A stretch of 64,000 bases of DNA from an uncultured Candidatus Saccharibacteria bacterium (GTDB taxonomy: Bacteria; Patescibacteriota; Saccharimonadia; Saccharimonadales; Saccharimonadaceae). The notes beneath the pieces were generated by a model, which was not told the origin of the DNA, made no database searches, and saw only the letters and a list, made by a program, of their open reading frames with translations. The stretch's first letter is position 1. Each line of letters opens with the position of its first letter. The position numbers and the translations under genes were made by a program. Of the stretch, positions 14,266 to 22,795 are shown in pieces. The stretch covers positions 83,173 through 147,172 of the forward strand of contig CALIJB010000004.1 in NCBI GenBank assembly GCA_938017675.1, read 5' to 3'.

Positions 14266-16524
14266 ATGGCAAAGAAAAAGACGACGCGAACTCGAAAATC
14301 GACTAAAACAACTCGTACAGCACGCGCTAGCAAAGCAGCGAAAGCACCAGCACCGCAGCATGAAGTACCCTCTGGGTTTTGGCCGCAAGTTGCGGCGGTG
14401 CTATTGATGGCGCTATCGGCATTGCTGGTGGTGTCGTGGTTCGGTGCGGGCGGTCCGTTACTTAATCAAATGCTAGAAGTGTCTAAGCGAACGATTGGCT
14501 GGGCGGTTTATATAGTGCCAGTTGTCGGTTTGTATGTAGCTGTTAGAATATTTGGCGCCGAAAACAACCGATTGCCAGCAGTCATGAAATTTGCCTCAAT
14601 TTTGATAGTTATTTGGTTCAGTGGCTTATTCGGGCTGTTTCGTGAAAAGGGTGCGCCGTCGACTGGCGGTGTTGTTGGCGATGGTTTGAACTCAGTCGTC
14701 TTGTCACTGGTCAATATACCAGTCGGTGTTTTTATTTATATTTTGCTGATTGCGATTACGCTGTTGTTTGTATTACAACTGCGATTTAGCGATATTGCAG
14801 CAATGTTCAAGACGACAGTAGTCAGCAACGAAAAGGCAGAGAACGAAGCTAATGTCCAGGTTATGCGCAAAGCTGCCGAAGATGATCACGGCAAGATGGA
14901 CGATTTCAAGCTTAATGAAGGCGTACCGACAGTATCACAAGATGATAGCAAGCAAAGTGCGAAGCTTAAAATCAAACCGCAAGCTAAAAAAGCCGAAGCC
15001 GATCGCGACGACAAAATGGCGATGCTGGCGGTTAGCGACCCGAACTGGCAATTTCCGAGCCTTGATTTGCTAGAAAAGAAGGAAGCGCCAGCTGATGCGG
15101 GCGATATCAAGCAGAATGCGCGCATTATTCAAGATACTTTGCGTGAATTTAACATTAATGTCGATATGGAAGGCGCTAATATCGGCCCGAAAGTGACTCA
15201 GTATACACTGCGTCCGCCGGCGGGCATCAAGTTGAGCAAGATTACAGCGCTAGAGACTAATATTGCGCTGAATCTGGCGGCGTCGAGCTTGCGTATGGAG
15301 GCGCCGATTCCAGGTAAAAAAGCTGTCGGTATCGAAGTGCCAAACAGGAAAGCGGCCGACGTACGTATCCGTTCAATCCTCGAGAGCGCTGAATGGCGCC
15401 GCCGCAAAGAGCCGCTGAGTTTTGCGATTGGTAAAGACATTTCAGGACTGCCGTTTGTCGGCGAACTTAACAAAATGCCGCACTTGCTGGTCGCCGGACA
15501 GACAGGCTCTGGTAAATCGGTGATGATTAATACGCTGCTAAGTAGTTTGCTGTATCGTAACGCACCGAGCGATATGAAGTTGATTTTGGTTGATCCGAAG
15601 CAGGTCGAGATGGCACCGTATCAGGATATTCCACACCTGTTGACGCCAGTGATTGTTGAGCCGGAGAAGACAATGAGCGCGCTAAAGTGGGCGGTTAACG
15701 AGATGGAACGTCGTTATAGCTTGCTAGCCGAAGAGCGGGTGCGCGATATCAAAACTTATAATGAACGGGCTAAGGCAAAAGGTAAGAAAATTGGCGTTGC
15801 CGATGAAAAAGGCAATGTACAGCAAGTCGATGAGGGTACCATGCCGTATATCGTGATTGTGATTGACGAGATGGCCGATCTGATGATGGTAGCCAAGCGC
15901 GATGTCGAGGGCTTAATTGTTCGTTTGGCACAGAAGGCGCGGGCGGTTGGTATTCACCTGGTGCTAGCGACGCAGCGTCCGAGCGTTGATGTGATTACCG
16001 GCCTCATCAAGGCAAACGTACCGGCGCGGATTGCCTTTACGGTGGCCAGCCAGACTGACAGCCAGACGATTCTCGACCAGGCTGGCGCCGAGAAATTGCT
16101 GGGCCAAGGAGACATGCTGATCAAAACTGCTAGTATGCCGAAGCCGAAGCGTATTCAGGGCGCTTGGGTGATGGACAGCGAGGTGAACAAAATTACTGAT
16201 CAGCTGCGGATGCAGGCGCCGCCTCAGTACAATGATGAAATCGTTAGCCAGCCAGTGCAGCTAAACGGTAAGGGCGGCGTAGTGATGGACTTCGGTGGTA
16301 ATAGTGGCGACGATATGTTCAAAGATGCAGTGCAAGTGGTAGTGCAGATGCGCAAAGCCTCGACGTCGCTATTGCAGCGCAAACTGCGAATTGGGTACTC
16401 GCGAGCAGCGCGGATTATTGAAGAAATGGAAGAGCAAGGTATTATCGGGCCAGCGGATGGTTCGCGGCCGCGCGAGGTATTGATATCTAGTGTGGACGAG
16501 ATTAGCGCTGGCGGTGATTTCTAG
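14266..16524 (+). CDS. ftsK: DNA translocase FtsK/SpoIIIE
   Basis: A 752-aa septal DNA pump that clears chromosomes at division and activates Xer recombination. A Lys/Arg/Thr-rich N-terminus precedes four membrane helices (about 40-175), a short charged linker and the motor. The alpha and beta domains contain the Walker A GQTGSGKS near residue 410, Walker B IVIVIDEMADLMM and LATQRPSVDVITGLIKANVPARIAF. The C-terminal winged-helix gamma domain is present (STSLLQRKLRIGYSRAARIIEEMEEQGIIGP). It is shorter than the E. coli protein because the linker is short. It converges with pheA, leaving only 5 nt between the two stops. A Xer recombinase lies at 35587. Confidence 0.96.
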   Translation: MAKKKTTRTRKSTKTTRTARASKAAKAPAPQHEVPSGFWPQVAAVLLMALSALLVVSWFGAGGPLLNQMLEVSKRTIGWAVYIVPVVGLYVAVRIFGAENNRLPAVMKFASILIVIWFSGLFGLFREKGAPSTGGVVGDGLNSVVLSLVNIPVGVFIYILLIAITLLFVLQLRFSDIAAMFKTTVVSNEKAENEANVQVMRKAAEDDHGKMDDFKLNEGVPTVSQDDSKQSAKLKIKPQAKKAEADRDDKMAMLAVSDPNWQFPSLDLLEKKEAPADAGDIKQNARIIQDTLREFNINVDMEGANIGPKVTQYTLRPPAGIKLSKITALETNIALNLAASSLRMEAPIPGKKAVGIEVPNRKAADVRIRSILESAEWRRRKEPLSFAIGKDISGLPFVGELNKMPHLLVAGQTGSGKSVMINTLLSSLLYRNAPSDMKLILVDPKQVEMAPYQDIPHLLTPVIVEPEKTMSALKWAVNEMERRYSLLAEERVRDIKTYNERAKAKGKKIGVADEKGNVQQVDEGTMPYIVIVIDEMADLMMVAKRDVEGLIVRLAQKARAVGIHLVLATQRPSVDVITGLIKANVPARIAFTVASQTDSQTILDQAGAEKLLGQGDMLIKTASMPKPKRIQGAWVMDSEVNKITDQLRMQAPPQYNDEIVSQPVQLNGKGGVVMDFGGNSGDDMFKDAVQVVVQMRKASTSLLQRKLRIGYSRAARIIEEMEEQGIIGPADGSRPREVLISSVDEISAGGDF

Positions 16525-16529
16525 GATTA

Positions 16530-17336
16530 CTAAGCACCGACATATTCGCCGAGGATAGTCACCTCGTGGTTGCTATGCTCGATGTCGCGGATAGCTTGGT
16601 AAAGCGGTTGTCTAGCGCAGTCGACAACGATAAAGAACTTATACTTCCAAGGCTGTCCGACGATTGGCTGCGATTGTAATTTGGCGAGATTGATACGGCG
16701 CTTGGCGAATATCTGTAATACCTCGACGAGGGCGCCAGGCTGATGGTCGGTGGTGATGACCAGAGAAGCACGATTAGCATCAGCAGGCGTATTAGACGGT
16801 TCAATTACCAAAAAGCGGGTGATATTATCGGGATTGTCGTGGATGGAATGCTGTAGTATTGGCAAATTATATAATTCAGCAGCAGTTTGGCTGGCGATAG
16901 CGGCGCAGTGCCGGGAGCCGTTTTGCTTGATAAATTCGACGGCGCCAGCTGTATCAAAAAATTCAATTGGTGTTGCCTGCGGTAGGCATTCCTGCAAGAA
17001 ACGGCGGCATTGAGAAAGAGCTACCGGGTGAGAATAAACTTCAGTAATATCGCTGAGTTTGGCGCCTGGTAAACTTACTAGCATTTGCTCGACGGGCAGC
17101 TTGATTTCGCCGACGATCGGCGCACTGCATTCCTCGATATAACGGTAAACTTCGTTAATGCTGCCAAATAGGGTGTTTTCGACCGCTGTAACGATCGCGT
17201 CGGCGCTACCGTCGTCGTAGGCGGCGAAAACTTCGCTAAACGTTGTACAGGGGATGAGTTTGGCACTAGCTCCGTACCATTGGCGGGCGGCCTGGTCGTG
17301 GAAGGAGCCGGCTTGGCCTTGGATTGCGACATGCAT
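16530..17336 (-). CDS. pheA: Prephenate dehydratase
   Basis: A 268-aa monofunctional enzyme converting prephenate to phenylpyruvate in phenylalanine synthesis. The dehydratase domain begins at MHVAIQGQAGSFHDQAA and contains the TRF motif (NITRFLVI) near residue 175. A C-terminal ACT domain follows (SLVITTDHQPGALVEVLQIFAKRRINLAKLQSQPIVGQPWKYKFFIVVD), which usually binds phenylalanine. The ESRP motif of the ACT domain reads LQSQPI here, so feedback control may differ. The frame is open further upstream, but TGC TATGAT on the minus strand (17351-17343) lies exactly 6 nt before the ATG at 17336, so I start there. The rest of the pathway is not in the window; a lone pheA is unusual in such a reduced genome. 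Confidence 0.9.
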   Translation of the reverse strand: MHVAIQGQAGSFHDQAARQWYGASAKLIPCTTFSEVFAAYDDGSADAIVTAVENTLFGSINEVYRYIEECSAPIVGEIKLPVEQMLVSLPGAKLSDITEVYSHPVALSQCRRFLQECLPQATPIEFFDTAGAVEFIKQNGSRHCAAIASQTAAELYNLPILQHSIHDNPDNITRFLVIEPSNTPADANRASLVITTDHQPGALVEVLQIFAKRRINLAKLQSQPIVGQPWKYKFFIVVDCARQPLYQAIRDIEHSNHEVTILGEYVGA

Positions 17337-17342
17337 TCTAGC

Positions 17343-17351
17343 ATCATAGCA
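17343..17351 (-). promoter_or_regulatory. Extended -10 promoter of pheA (leaderless)
   Basis: Minus-strand TGC TATGAT, 6-nt spacer GCTAGA, then ATG. TTGCAG 18 nt further upstream may serve as -35. Confidence 0.65.
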
Positions 17352-17450
17352 CAATTGCGATTTTGACTGCAAAATTAGATGGTAAAAGCATTACAATCTT
17401 CTGACAAAGTATCCAATGATTGCAATGACTAAATAATTGCGGAGATATAC

Positions 17451-17479
17451 TTGACAAATTATCAAATATGGAGTATAAT
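17451..17479 (+). promoter_or_regulatory. Perfect consensus sigma-70 promoter
   Basis: TTGACA at 17451-17456, exactly 17 nt, then TATAAT at 17474-17479. It is the only full-consensus pair I found in the window and drives the 255-aa protein through a leader of about 50 nt. Confidence 0.85.
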
Positions 17480-17536
17480 ATCAAGATATTTTATTTACAA
17501 TTAATTATCTGTAGTTAGAAAGGCTACGATAAATAT

Positions 17537-18304
17537 ATGGGTAAAACTAGAGAGTTTAGCTCTATTTCAGGCACTGAACGGCCTGGCAGAGGGGAAAAGT
17601 GGAAACGCCGCGCGAAGGAACTAGGTGCTCTTGCTCTATCTGTTGCGGTAGCTTTTGGTCTCTATCATGAAGCACATAAGCCCGCGATGAACGATGGGCA
17701 AATGCGCGATATGACAGATAACGTGCGTGCAGTCGTTTTGAATAAGGCTGAAGAAATTAGAAAAGATGGCTCTAGAGAGGGAGGTTCTTATCTAACTGGC
17801 GACGGCAGATCTCTTCGTATCGATGTAGCTGCTGGAATGCCAGCTGGCAATACATCAGGGACTGGTGTCGGTGAAACTGCGGATTATAATAGAGATGAGG
17901 GAATGAGCGTTGAGCTATGTTTACGAGAAGAAGGAAATCCTAAATATAACAAAGCTGATCACGCTTCGTATTTATGCGCTACTTTTAGCTCGGAGGACGG
18001 TTCAGTATTGAGGAGTATAAAAACAAATGACGGTAAAGTTGATCCTGATAAAGCTATAAAATTTGTAGAAAGTGATGGTGTTATTAGCAGGATTTATTAC
18101 TCCTGGGATTCCGACGAAAACGGGCGCGTTGAACCTTTTGAATGCCCTCCAGGGAAAGAGTGCAGGGGTGATTTGAGCTGGACTATTTATGTAAATAAAG
18201 ATAATGGTGTAGATAAGAGAAAGGAAGGTGTCTACTCGGGTGACGGCGCAGTCCGTCGGGTGGATGAGCTACTCGCTGAGGTCGAAGATCGTTGGGGTGA
18301 CTAA
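17537..18304 (+). CDS. Hypothetical exported or membrane-anchored protein, 255 aa
   Basis: I do not recognise this protein. After a basic N-terminus (GEKWKRRAKEL) a single hydrophobic helix (GALALSVAVAFGLYHEA, about 30-46) should anchor or export it. The rest is acidic and hydrophilic with four cysteines in two groups (ELCLREE...SYLCATF and FECPPGKECRGDL), suggesting disulphides outside the cell. The GKVDPD and WDSDENGRVEPFECP stretches recall calcium-binding loops, but no EF-hand is complete. The ribosome site is weak (AAAGG, 14 nt from the ATG), while the promoter is perfect consensus. High expression of a surface protein is a plausible inference. Confidence 0.75.
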   Translation: MGKTREFSSISGTERPGRGEKWKRRAKELGALALSVAVAFGLYHEAHKPAMNDGQMRDMTDNVRAVVLNKAEEIRKDGSREGGSYLTGDGRSLRIDVAAGMPAGNTSGTGVGETADYNRDEGMSVELCLREEGNPKYNKADHASYLCATFSSEDGSVLRSIKTNDGKVDPDKAIKFVESDGVISRIYYSWDSDENGRVEPFECPPGKECRGDLSWTIYVNKDNGVDKRKEGVYSGDGAVRRVDELLAEVEDRWGD

Positions 18305-18328
18305 AAGCTTCCAAAGAATATACAAGAA

Positions 18329-18358
18329 TAAAACACCCGTGTAACAGCGGGCATTTTA
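18329..18358 (+). terminator. Terminator after the 255-aa gene
   Basis: AAAACACCCG and CGGGCATTTT flank an 8-nt loop; the core CCCG/CGGG stem with A and T arms is imperfect but lies 25 nt after the stop. Confidence 0.6.
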
Positions 18359-18489
18359 ATTTGGGCTGAGGCGGAAAATTGCGGGCAGCTAGCTTTTTCA
18401 TAGCAGATAGGGTATAATATTAAGCGATATTAAACCTAAGGTTGCGTGAGATAACGTAACCATCCGTACGGATACCAAGGAGGTAATGT

Positions 18490-18843
18490 ATGAGAGAATA
18501 CGAGCTGACGGTTCTTATTCGGCCTGATTTGGAGGCGAATTTGGACGCGGTGCTTAGCAAGGTCAAGCAGCTGATCGCCGATAACGGCGGTTCGGTTAAG
18601 GCCGAGGACAATTGGGGCAAAAATCGCCTCGCTTACAGCATCAAAGGCGAAGATTTTGCGGTATATGTATCGATGGATGTCGAGCTGCCAGCAGACGCGC
18701 CGCTCAAGATTAACAATGCGCTGAATATTAGCGACGAAGTTATCCGGTATTTATTGGTTAAGATAGATCACAAAGCGCGTGCCGCTCTGGCGGAGGCCAA
18801 GAAGCGCGCGGCTGAACGCGAGGCTGAAAACAGCGAAGATTAA
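18490..18843 (+). CDS. rpsF: 30S ribosomal protein S6
   Basis: A 117-aa S6 protein that binds 16S rRNA together with S18. The N-terminus MREYELTVLIRPDLEANLDAVLSKVKQLIADNGG and the strand NRLAYSIKGEDFAVYVSMDVELPAD match the family; the C-terminal tail is Lys/Glu-rich. CCAAGGAGG lies 7 nt before the ATG, and TATAAT at 18413-18418 is the likely promoter. It leads the conserved rpsF-ssb-rpsR cluster. Confidence 0.97.
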   Translation: MREYELTVLIRPDLEANLDAVLSKVKQLIADNGGSVKAEDNWGKNRLAYSIKGEDFAVYVSMDVELPADAPLKINNALNISDEVIRYLLVKIDHKARAALAEAKKRAAEREAENSED

Positions 18844-18868
18844 GCCATAAATAGGAGGGAGATCTATC

Positions 18869-19312
18869 ATGGCAAAGGGGTTTAACAAAGTAATATTAAT
18901 GGGAAATCTGACGCGCGATGTTGAATTGCGAACAACGACGAGCGGCCAGAGCGTAGCTAATTTCAGTTTAGCGGTTAGCCGTAGCTGGCGCAACCAAGAC
19001 GGCCAGCAGCAGGATCAGACCAGCTTTATCAACTGCGTGGCTTGGGGCAAGCCGGGCGAGATTATCTCGCAATATGTCAAAAAAGGCGCGCCGCTTTTGG
19101 TGAGCGGCCGGCTCGACCAGCGTAGCTACGAAGATAAAGACGGTAATAAGCGGTCGGCTGTCGAGGTGGTTGTCGAAGATTTCAACTTTGTTGGCGGTCG
19201 TAACGACGGCAATGCGCCGGTAGCAACACCGCCACCAGCAACTAGCGCTAAAGACGTGGTAGTCGAGGATATCGACGACAAGCCAATCGACTTAAGCGAG
19301 ATTCCATTTTAA
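18869..19312 (+). CDS. ssb: Single-stranded DNA-binding protein
   Basis: A 147-aa SSB. The OB fold covers residues 1-110 (MAKGFNKVILMGNLTRDVELRTTTSGQSVANFSLAVSRSW, FINCVAWGKPGEIISQYVKKGAPLLVSGRLDQRSYEDKDGNKRSAVEVVVEDFNFVGG). The acidic tail ends DDKPIDLSEIPF, the partner-binding tip. The tail is short compared with E. coli SSB. It lies between rpsF and rpsR, the arrangement of most bacteria. Confidence 0.97.
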   Translation: MAKGFNKVILMGNLTRDVELRTTTSGQSVANFSLAVSRSWRNQDGQQQDQTSFINCVAWGKPGEIISQYVKKGAPLLVSGRLDQRSYEDKDGNKRSAVEVVVEDFNFVGGRNDGNAPVATPPPATSAKDVVVEDIDDKPIDLSEIPF

Positions 19313-19334
19313 CTATTAGAAAGGATTATAAAAT

Positions 19335-19538
19335 ATGGCAAAAAAAATGCGCAAGGATGCTCCAGTAGTGTTTTCGTACAAAGAGGTGAAGACACTGTTG
19401 CGCTATATTAGTCCGGTGAGCGGCCAAATCGAGCCAATTGCCAAGACGGGCTTGAGTGCTAAATTGCAGCGGATGCTGGCTCGCGAAGTAAAGCGGGCGC
19501 GTCATCTGGCGCTGCTACCGTTTGTGACGCGAGATTAG
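19335..19538 (+). CDS. rpsR: 30S ribosomal protein S18
   Basis: A 67-aa S18 protein. The core FSYKEVKTLLRYISPVSGQIEPIAKTGLSAKLQRMLAREVKRARHLALLPFV is characteristic. No CxxC zinc motif is present, so this is the zinc-free form. It pairs with S6 in the 30S platform. AGAAAGG precedes the ATG. Confidence 0.96.
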   Translation: MAKKMRKDAPVVFSYKEVKTLLRYISPVSGQIEPIAKTGLSAKLQRMLAREVKRARHLALLPFVTRD

Positions 19539-19609
19539 GGAATTTTCCAGCGTACGAAATGCTTTATCGTGCGCTGAAGGGTATTTCTAAAGACGCAAAA
19601 GGAGATGAA

Positions 19610-20170
19610 ATGTATCAACCAACTGATTTGAAAAAAGGTGTAGTGTGCCAAATTGATGGACAGCCATATCGAGTGACTGATTACAACCAGAAAGTGATGG
19701 GCCGCGGCGGTTCTATCGTTAATGTCAAATTGAAGAATTTAATTACTGGTGCGGTTATTCCCAAAACTTTCAAGGGCCAAGACAAGATAGAGCCGGCTGA
19801 GGTGACTAGCAAAACTGTCCAATATTTATACAATGATGGTTCAGCTTTCTTTTTCATGGATCCGAATAGTTTTGAGCAGTTTGAGCTGTCGGCCGATTTG
19901 GTTGACGAAGCTAAAAACTTCATGAAAGAGGGCGACGAGCTGGCTTTGCAATTCTTTGACGGTAAGGTGATTACTGTCGAGATGCCAAAAAATGTTTATT
20001 TGGAAGTGACCTATACAGAGGCGGTGGTTAAAGGTGATACGACTAGCAGCGTTTTGAAAGATGCGACACTTGAGACGGGCGCAATTGTCAAGGTGCCGGC
20101 TTTTATAAAGGTTGGCGATATTATTTCGGTTGACACGTCTACAGGCGAGTATCGCGAACGCAAGAAATAA
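19610..20170 (+). CDS. efp: Elongation factor P
   Basis: A 186-aa EF-P, which rescues ribosomes stalled at polyproline. Domain I starts MYQPTDLKKGVVCQIDGQPYRVTDYNQKVMGRGGSIVNVKLKNL, followed by two OB domains (VQYLYNDGSAFFFMDPNSFEQFEL; KNVYLEVTYTEAVVKGDTTSSVLKDATLETGAIVKVPAFIKVGD). The tip of the beta3-loop carries Arg at position 32 (MGRGG) where E. coli EF-P has the modified Lys34. Arg at this place is rhamnosylated by EarP in some bacteria; no earP is seen nearby. The frame is open upstream to 19559, but AAAGGAG directly before the ATG at 19610 decides the start. Proline-rich proteins such as the one at 6484 are likely clients. Confidence 0.96.
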   Translation: MYQPTDLKKGVVCQIDGQPYRVTDYNQKVMGRGGSIVNVKLKNLITGAVIPKTFKGQDKIEPAEVTSKTVQYLYNDGSAFFFMDPNSFEQFELSADLVDEAKNFMKEGDELALQFFDGKVITVEMPKNVYLEVTYTEAVVKGDTTSSVLKDATLETGAIVKVPAFIKVGDIISVDTSTGEYRERKK

Positions 20171-20202
20171 ACTGTTGAGCTGAGCCGATGTTTCCCGCAG
20201 CG

Positions 20203-20211
20203 TGCTAAAAT
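20203..20211 (+). promoter_or_regulatory. Extended -10 promoter (leaderless)
   Basis: TGC TAAAAT, 6-nt spacer ATACAC, then ATG at 20218. Confidence 0.7.
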
Positions 20212-20217
20212 ATACAC

Positions 20218-21981
20218 ATGACGAATAAGCGAGCGCGTGCTGCTGATAAAGCCAAACGCCTGCATAAAAAAGTTAAACAGGTGTATCGTTCGACGATGCC
20301 AGAGCAAAAACGCCACCGGATGTTAGTTTGGGCGGTGTTTTTTGTTGTAGCGGCGATTTTGGCTGTACAAATATTGTATCCGCTTGATCGAGCGCTACCG
20401 CTGGCGCGGATGAATGGTCGTTGGGTTGGCTGGCAGAGCGAGACAGATTTGGCTAACCAAGCGACGTTAGTATTCCAGCGGTCGAAAATTAAATTCATTA
20501 TTGGCGGCAAACCGAGCGGTGTTTATACGCTGAGTGAAGCTGGTGCTGATATCAAGGCTGAAGAGATGGCGAGTCGACTAGCGAACTATCCATTTTGGCT
20601 GCGTTTGGTGCCGTTTTCGATATTTTGGCAGCTGCCAAATGTGCAAACGCTAGATCTAGCTTTCGCGCTGCCGACATTAGAGGTTTTTGCACAAAAAACT
20701 AGTTCGCAACTGTCGCGGCCGCCAATAAATGCTGGCGTAGCGTTTAAAAACGGTCAGCTAGCGGCGGTTAATGATGTGCCGGGACATTTGGTGAGTGTGC
20801 AGGCTATCAAAAACGTGCTGCAAACGGCTAAGTATTCATTTGCTGGCATGACGGAGCTTCGGATTGATGCTAAGCTGCAAGAGGCGTCGCGACGTAGTGC
20901 GGCGTTTGCTTCTGTTCGCAATCAAGCCGAGCAAGCATTGGCGCGTCCCTTGACGATTCGCGCTGCCGATCAAACGTTTGCAGTTGGCAATGCCGAGAAA
21001 GCTTCATGGCTAGAGTTTGGCGAAACAGCGGAAGGTGGCACGACCCTGGTGATTAACAGGCAAAAACTACAAACCTCAATTGATAATTGGTCGAAGGCAG
21101 CTGGACGTCCGGCTGGCCAGACAAATATCAATATTGAGAACGGGCGAGAAGTGTCACGGACGACGGGTGAAAAGGGTAGCCAGGTTGACGCTGATTCAAT
21201 AGTGCAACCAGTCACTGATTATCTGCTGAGAGGCCAAGGTAGTGGCGTGATCTTGGCAGCGATGACTGATTTAGAGCCGAGCGTAATTTATAATAACCGC
21301 TATACTCCTACCGAAGATGGCTTGCGAGCTTATGTACGCGATAAGGCACGTCATGGCGCTTGGTTCTCGATTCGCCAGTTGGGCGGCAGCGGTTGGTCGG
21401 CGGATGCCGATGCCGAGGAGAGTGTCGTTAGTGCTAGTACTTATAAACTGTTCGTTGCTAAACGATTGTTTGATGAGATAAATGCCGGGGGAATTAGCTG
21501 GAGCGACCCGATGCTTGACACGACAGTGTCGGGCTGCTTTGATAGGATGACTATTGCCAGTACTAATCCATGCGCGGTGGCATGGCTAGATAGATTTGGC
21601 CGGCAAAATCTGAACGATTTTGTTTATCGACTGGGATTTTCGCGGGCAGTGACTTTCACGCACGCGCAGGCGACTCATGTGTCGGCGGGTGATCTGACGA
21701 AGTTCATGGTCGGATTGGAAACCGGCTCGCTAATTAGCGGAGCTCAGCGCGATCGGCTATTGTATTCTTTGTCGCACCATCCTTACCGTTATGGTATTCC
21801 GACGGGTAGCCAGGCGCGTGAAGTGTACGATAAAGTTGGTTTTTTGTGGAATTACGTGCACGATACGGCGATTGTCCGGCATCCGCGCGGTACTTATGTA
21901 ATGACGATCATGACTCAGGGTAAATCGTACGCAGCAATTGCGGCGATGACCCGCGACATTGAGCGGATTATGTATCCATAG
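20218..21981 (+). CDS. Membrane-anchored beta-lactamase-like serine hydrolase with peptidoglycan-binding domain
   Basis: A 587-aa envelope protein. A basic N-terminus is followed by a membrane helix (MLVWAVFFVVAAILAVQILYP, about 35-55). Residues about 215-350 resemble the YoaR/VanW-associated peptidoglycan-binding domain (LTIRAADQTFAVGNAEKASWLEF...GREVSRTTGEKGSQVDADSIVQPVTDYL). The C-terminal 200 residues fit the class A beta-lactamase fold: active-site S-x-x-K in SASTYKLF near residue 408, S-x-N as STN in IASTNPCA, and KVG in place of KTG. Such proteins may be cell-wall peptidases rather than antibiotic hydrolases. Its mRNA is predicted leaderless. Confidence 0.82.
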   Translation: MTNKRARAADKAKRLHKKVKQVYRSTMPEQKRHRMLVWAVFFVVAAILAVQILYPLDRALPLARMNGRWVGWQSETDLANQATLVFQRSKIKFIIGGKPSGVYTLSEAGADIKAEEMASRLANYPFWLRLVPFSIFWQLPNVQTLDLAFALPTLEVFAQKTSSQLSRPPINAGVAFKNGQLAAVNDVPGHLVSVQAIKNVLQTAKYSFAGMTELRIDAKLQEASRRSAAFASVRNQAEQALARPLTIRAADQTFAVGNAEKASWLEFGETAEGGTTLVINRQKLQTSIDNWSKAAGRPAGQTNINIENGREVSRTTGEKGSQVDADSIVQPVTDYLLRGQGSGVILAAMTDLEPSVIYNNRYTPTEDGLRAYVRDKARHGAWFSIRQLGGSGWSADADAEESVVSASTYKLFVAKRLFDEINAGGISWSDPMLDTTVSGCFDRMTIASTNPCAVAWLDRFGRQNLNDFVYRLGFSRAVTFTHAQATHVSAGDLTKFMVGLETGSLISGAQRDRLLYSLSHHPYRYGIPTGSQAREVYDKVGFLWNYVHDTAIVRHPRGTYVMTIMTQGKSYAAIAAMTRDIERIMYP

Positions 21982-21987
21982 TAGAAT
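21959..21987 (+). promoter_or_regulatory. Promoter of tlyA (leaderless)
   Basis: TTGAGC at 21959-21964, 17-nt spacer and TAGAAT at 21982-21987, 6-nt spacer TGAGGA, then ATG at 21994. The GAGGA directly abuts the ATG and is too close to act as a ribosome site. Confidence 0.65.
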
Positions 21988-21993
21988 TGAGGA

Positions 21994-22719
21994 ATGAAGC
22001 AACGGTTAGATAAATTGATGCTGGCGCGCGGATTGGTAGGCTCGCGTTCGGAAGCCGAGAATTGGATTCGTTTGGGACGTGTGCGTGTTGGCGGACGAGT
22101 AGTAGCCAAGCCGGGGTTGTTCGTTGATGAATTGGCGCCGATTGAATTAGCAGCGTCAGAGCGTTATGTGTCGCGGGCCGGATTAAAATTGGCGGGCGCG
22201 GCGAAAGCTTTTAATTTGAATTTTCGTGATAAGATGGTTTTGGATGTCGGCAGCAGCACGGGCGGCTTTACTGATTTTGCGCTGCAGCACGGCGCGAAGA
22301 AAGTATACGCCGTGGACGTCGGTACTGATCAGCTGCACCCGAGCTTACGCGGCAATAAACGAATTGAGCTGTATGAAAAAACTGACATTCGGGATTTTGT
22401 ACCAAGTGAAATTCCGGATATAGTGGTGATCGATGTGTCGTTTATTAGTCTGAGGCAAATTTTGCCGCACGTTGCGAAAATAGTTGATAAAAATACAACG
22501 ATAGTAGCAATGGTTAAGCCGCAATTTGAGGCGCAACGCCAACAGCTGACTCGCGGCGGTGTCGTCAAGAATGACGGCGTGCGGCGGGCAATCTTGCGCG
22601 AATTCGAGCAGTGGGCGCGTGCTAATTTCATAATTATTGATAAAGCAGACAGCGAAGTGAAAGGCGCGCACGGCAACTTGGAGCGGTTTTATATATTGAG
22701 AAAAGCTGGAAGTTGTTAG
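21994..22719 (+). CDS. tlyA: TlyA family rRNA 2'-O-methyltransferase
   Basis: A 241-aa protein with an N-terminal S4 RNA-binding domain (KQRLDKLMLARGLVGSRSEAENWIRLGRVRVGGRVVAKPG) and an FtsJ-like methyltransferase domain. The SAM-binding loop is VLDVGSSTGGFTDFALQHGAKKVYAVDVGTDQLHP; later motifs include DIVVIDVSFISLRQILPHV and MVKPQFEAQR. TlyA of mycobacteria methylates 16S and 23S rRNA and determines capreomycin sensitivity. It starts 12 nt after the preceding gene with its own promoter inside that gene's end. Confidence 0.93.
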   Translation: MKQRLDKLMLARGLVGSRSEAENWIRLGRVRVGGRVVAKPGLFVDELAPIELAASERYVSRAGLKLAGAAKAFNLNFRDKMVLDVGSSTGGFTDFALQHGAKKVYAVDVGTDQLHPSLRGNKRIELYEKTDIRDFVPSEIPDIVVIDVSFISLRQILPHVAKIVDKNTTIVAMVKPQFEAQRQQLTRGGVVKNDGVRRAILREFEQWARANFIIIDKADSEVKGAHGNLERFYILRKAGSC

Positions 22720-22795
22720 CGGCTTATGCGGCTGGCCGGCAATTCGCTGGCAAATTAGCCTAAGCTATATCAAATTTAAGCGATTAAATGCTAAA

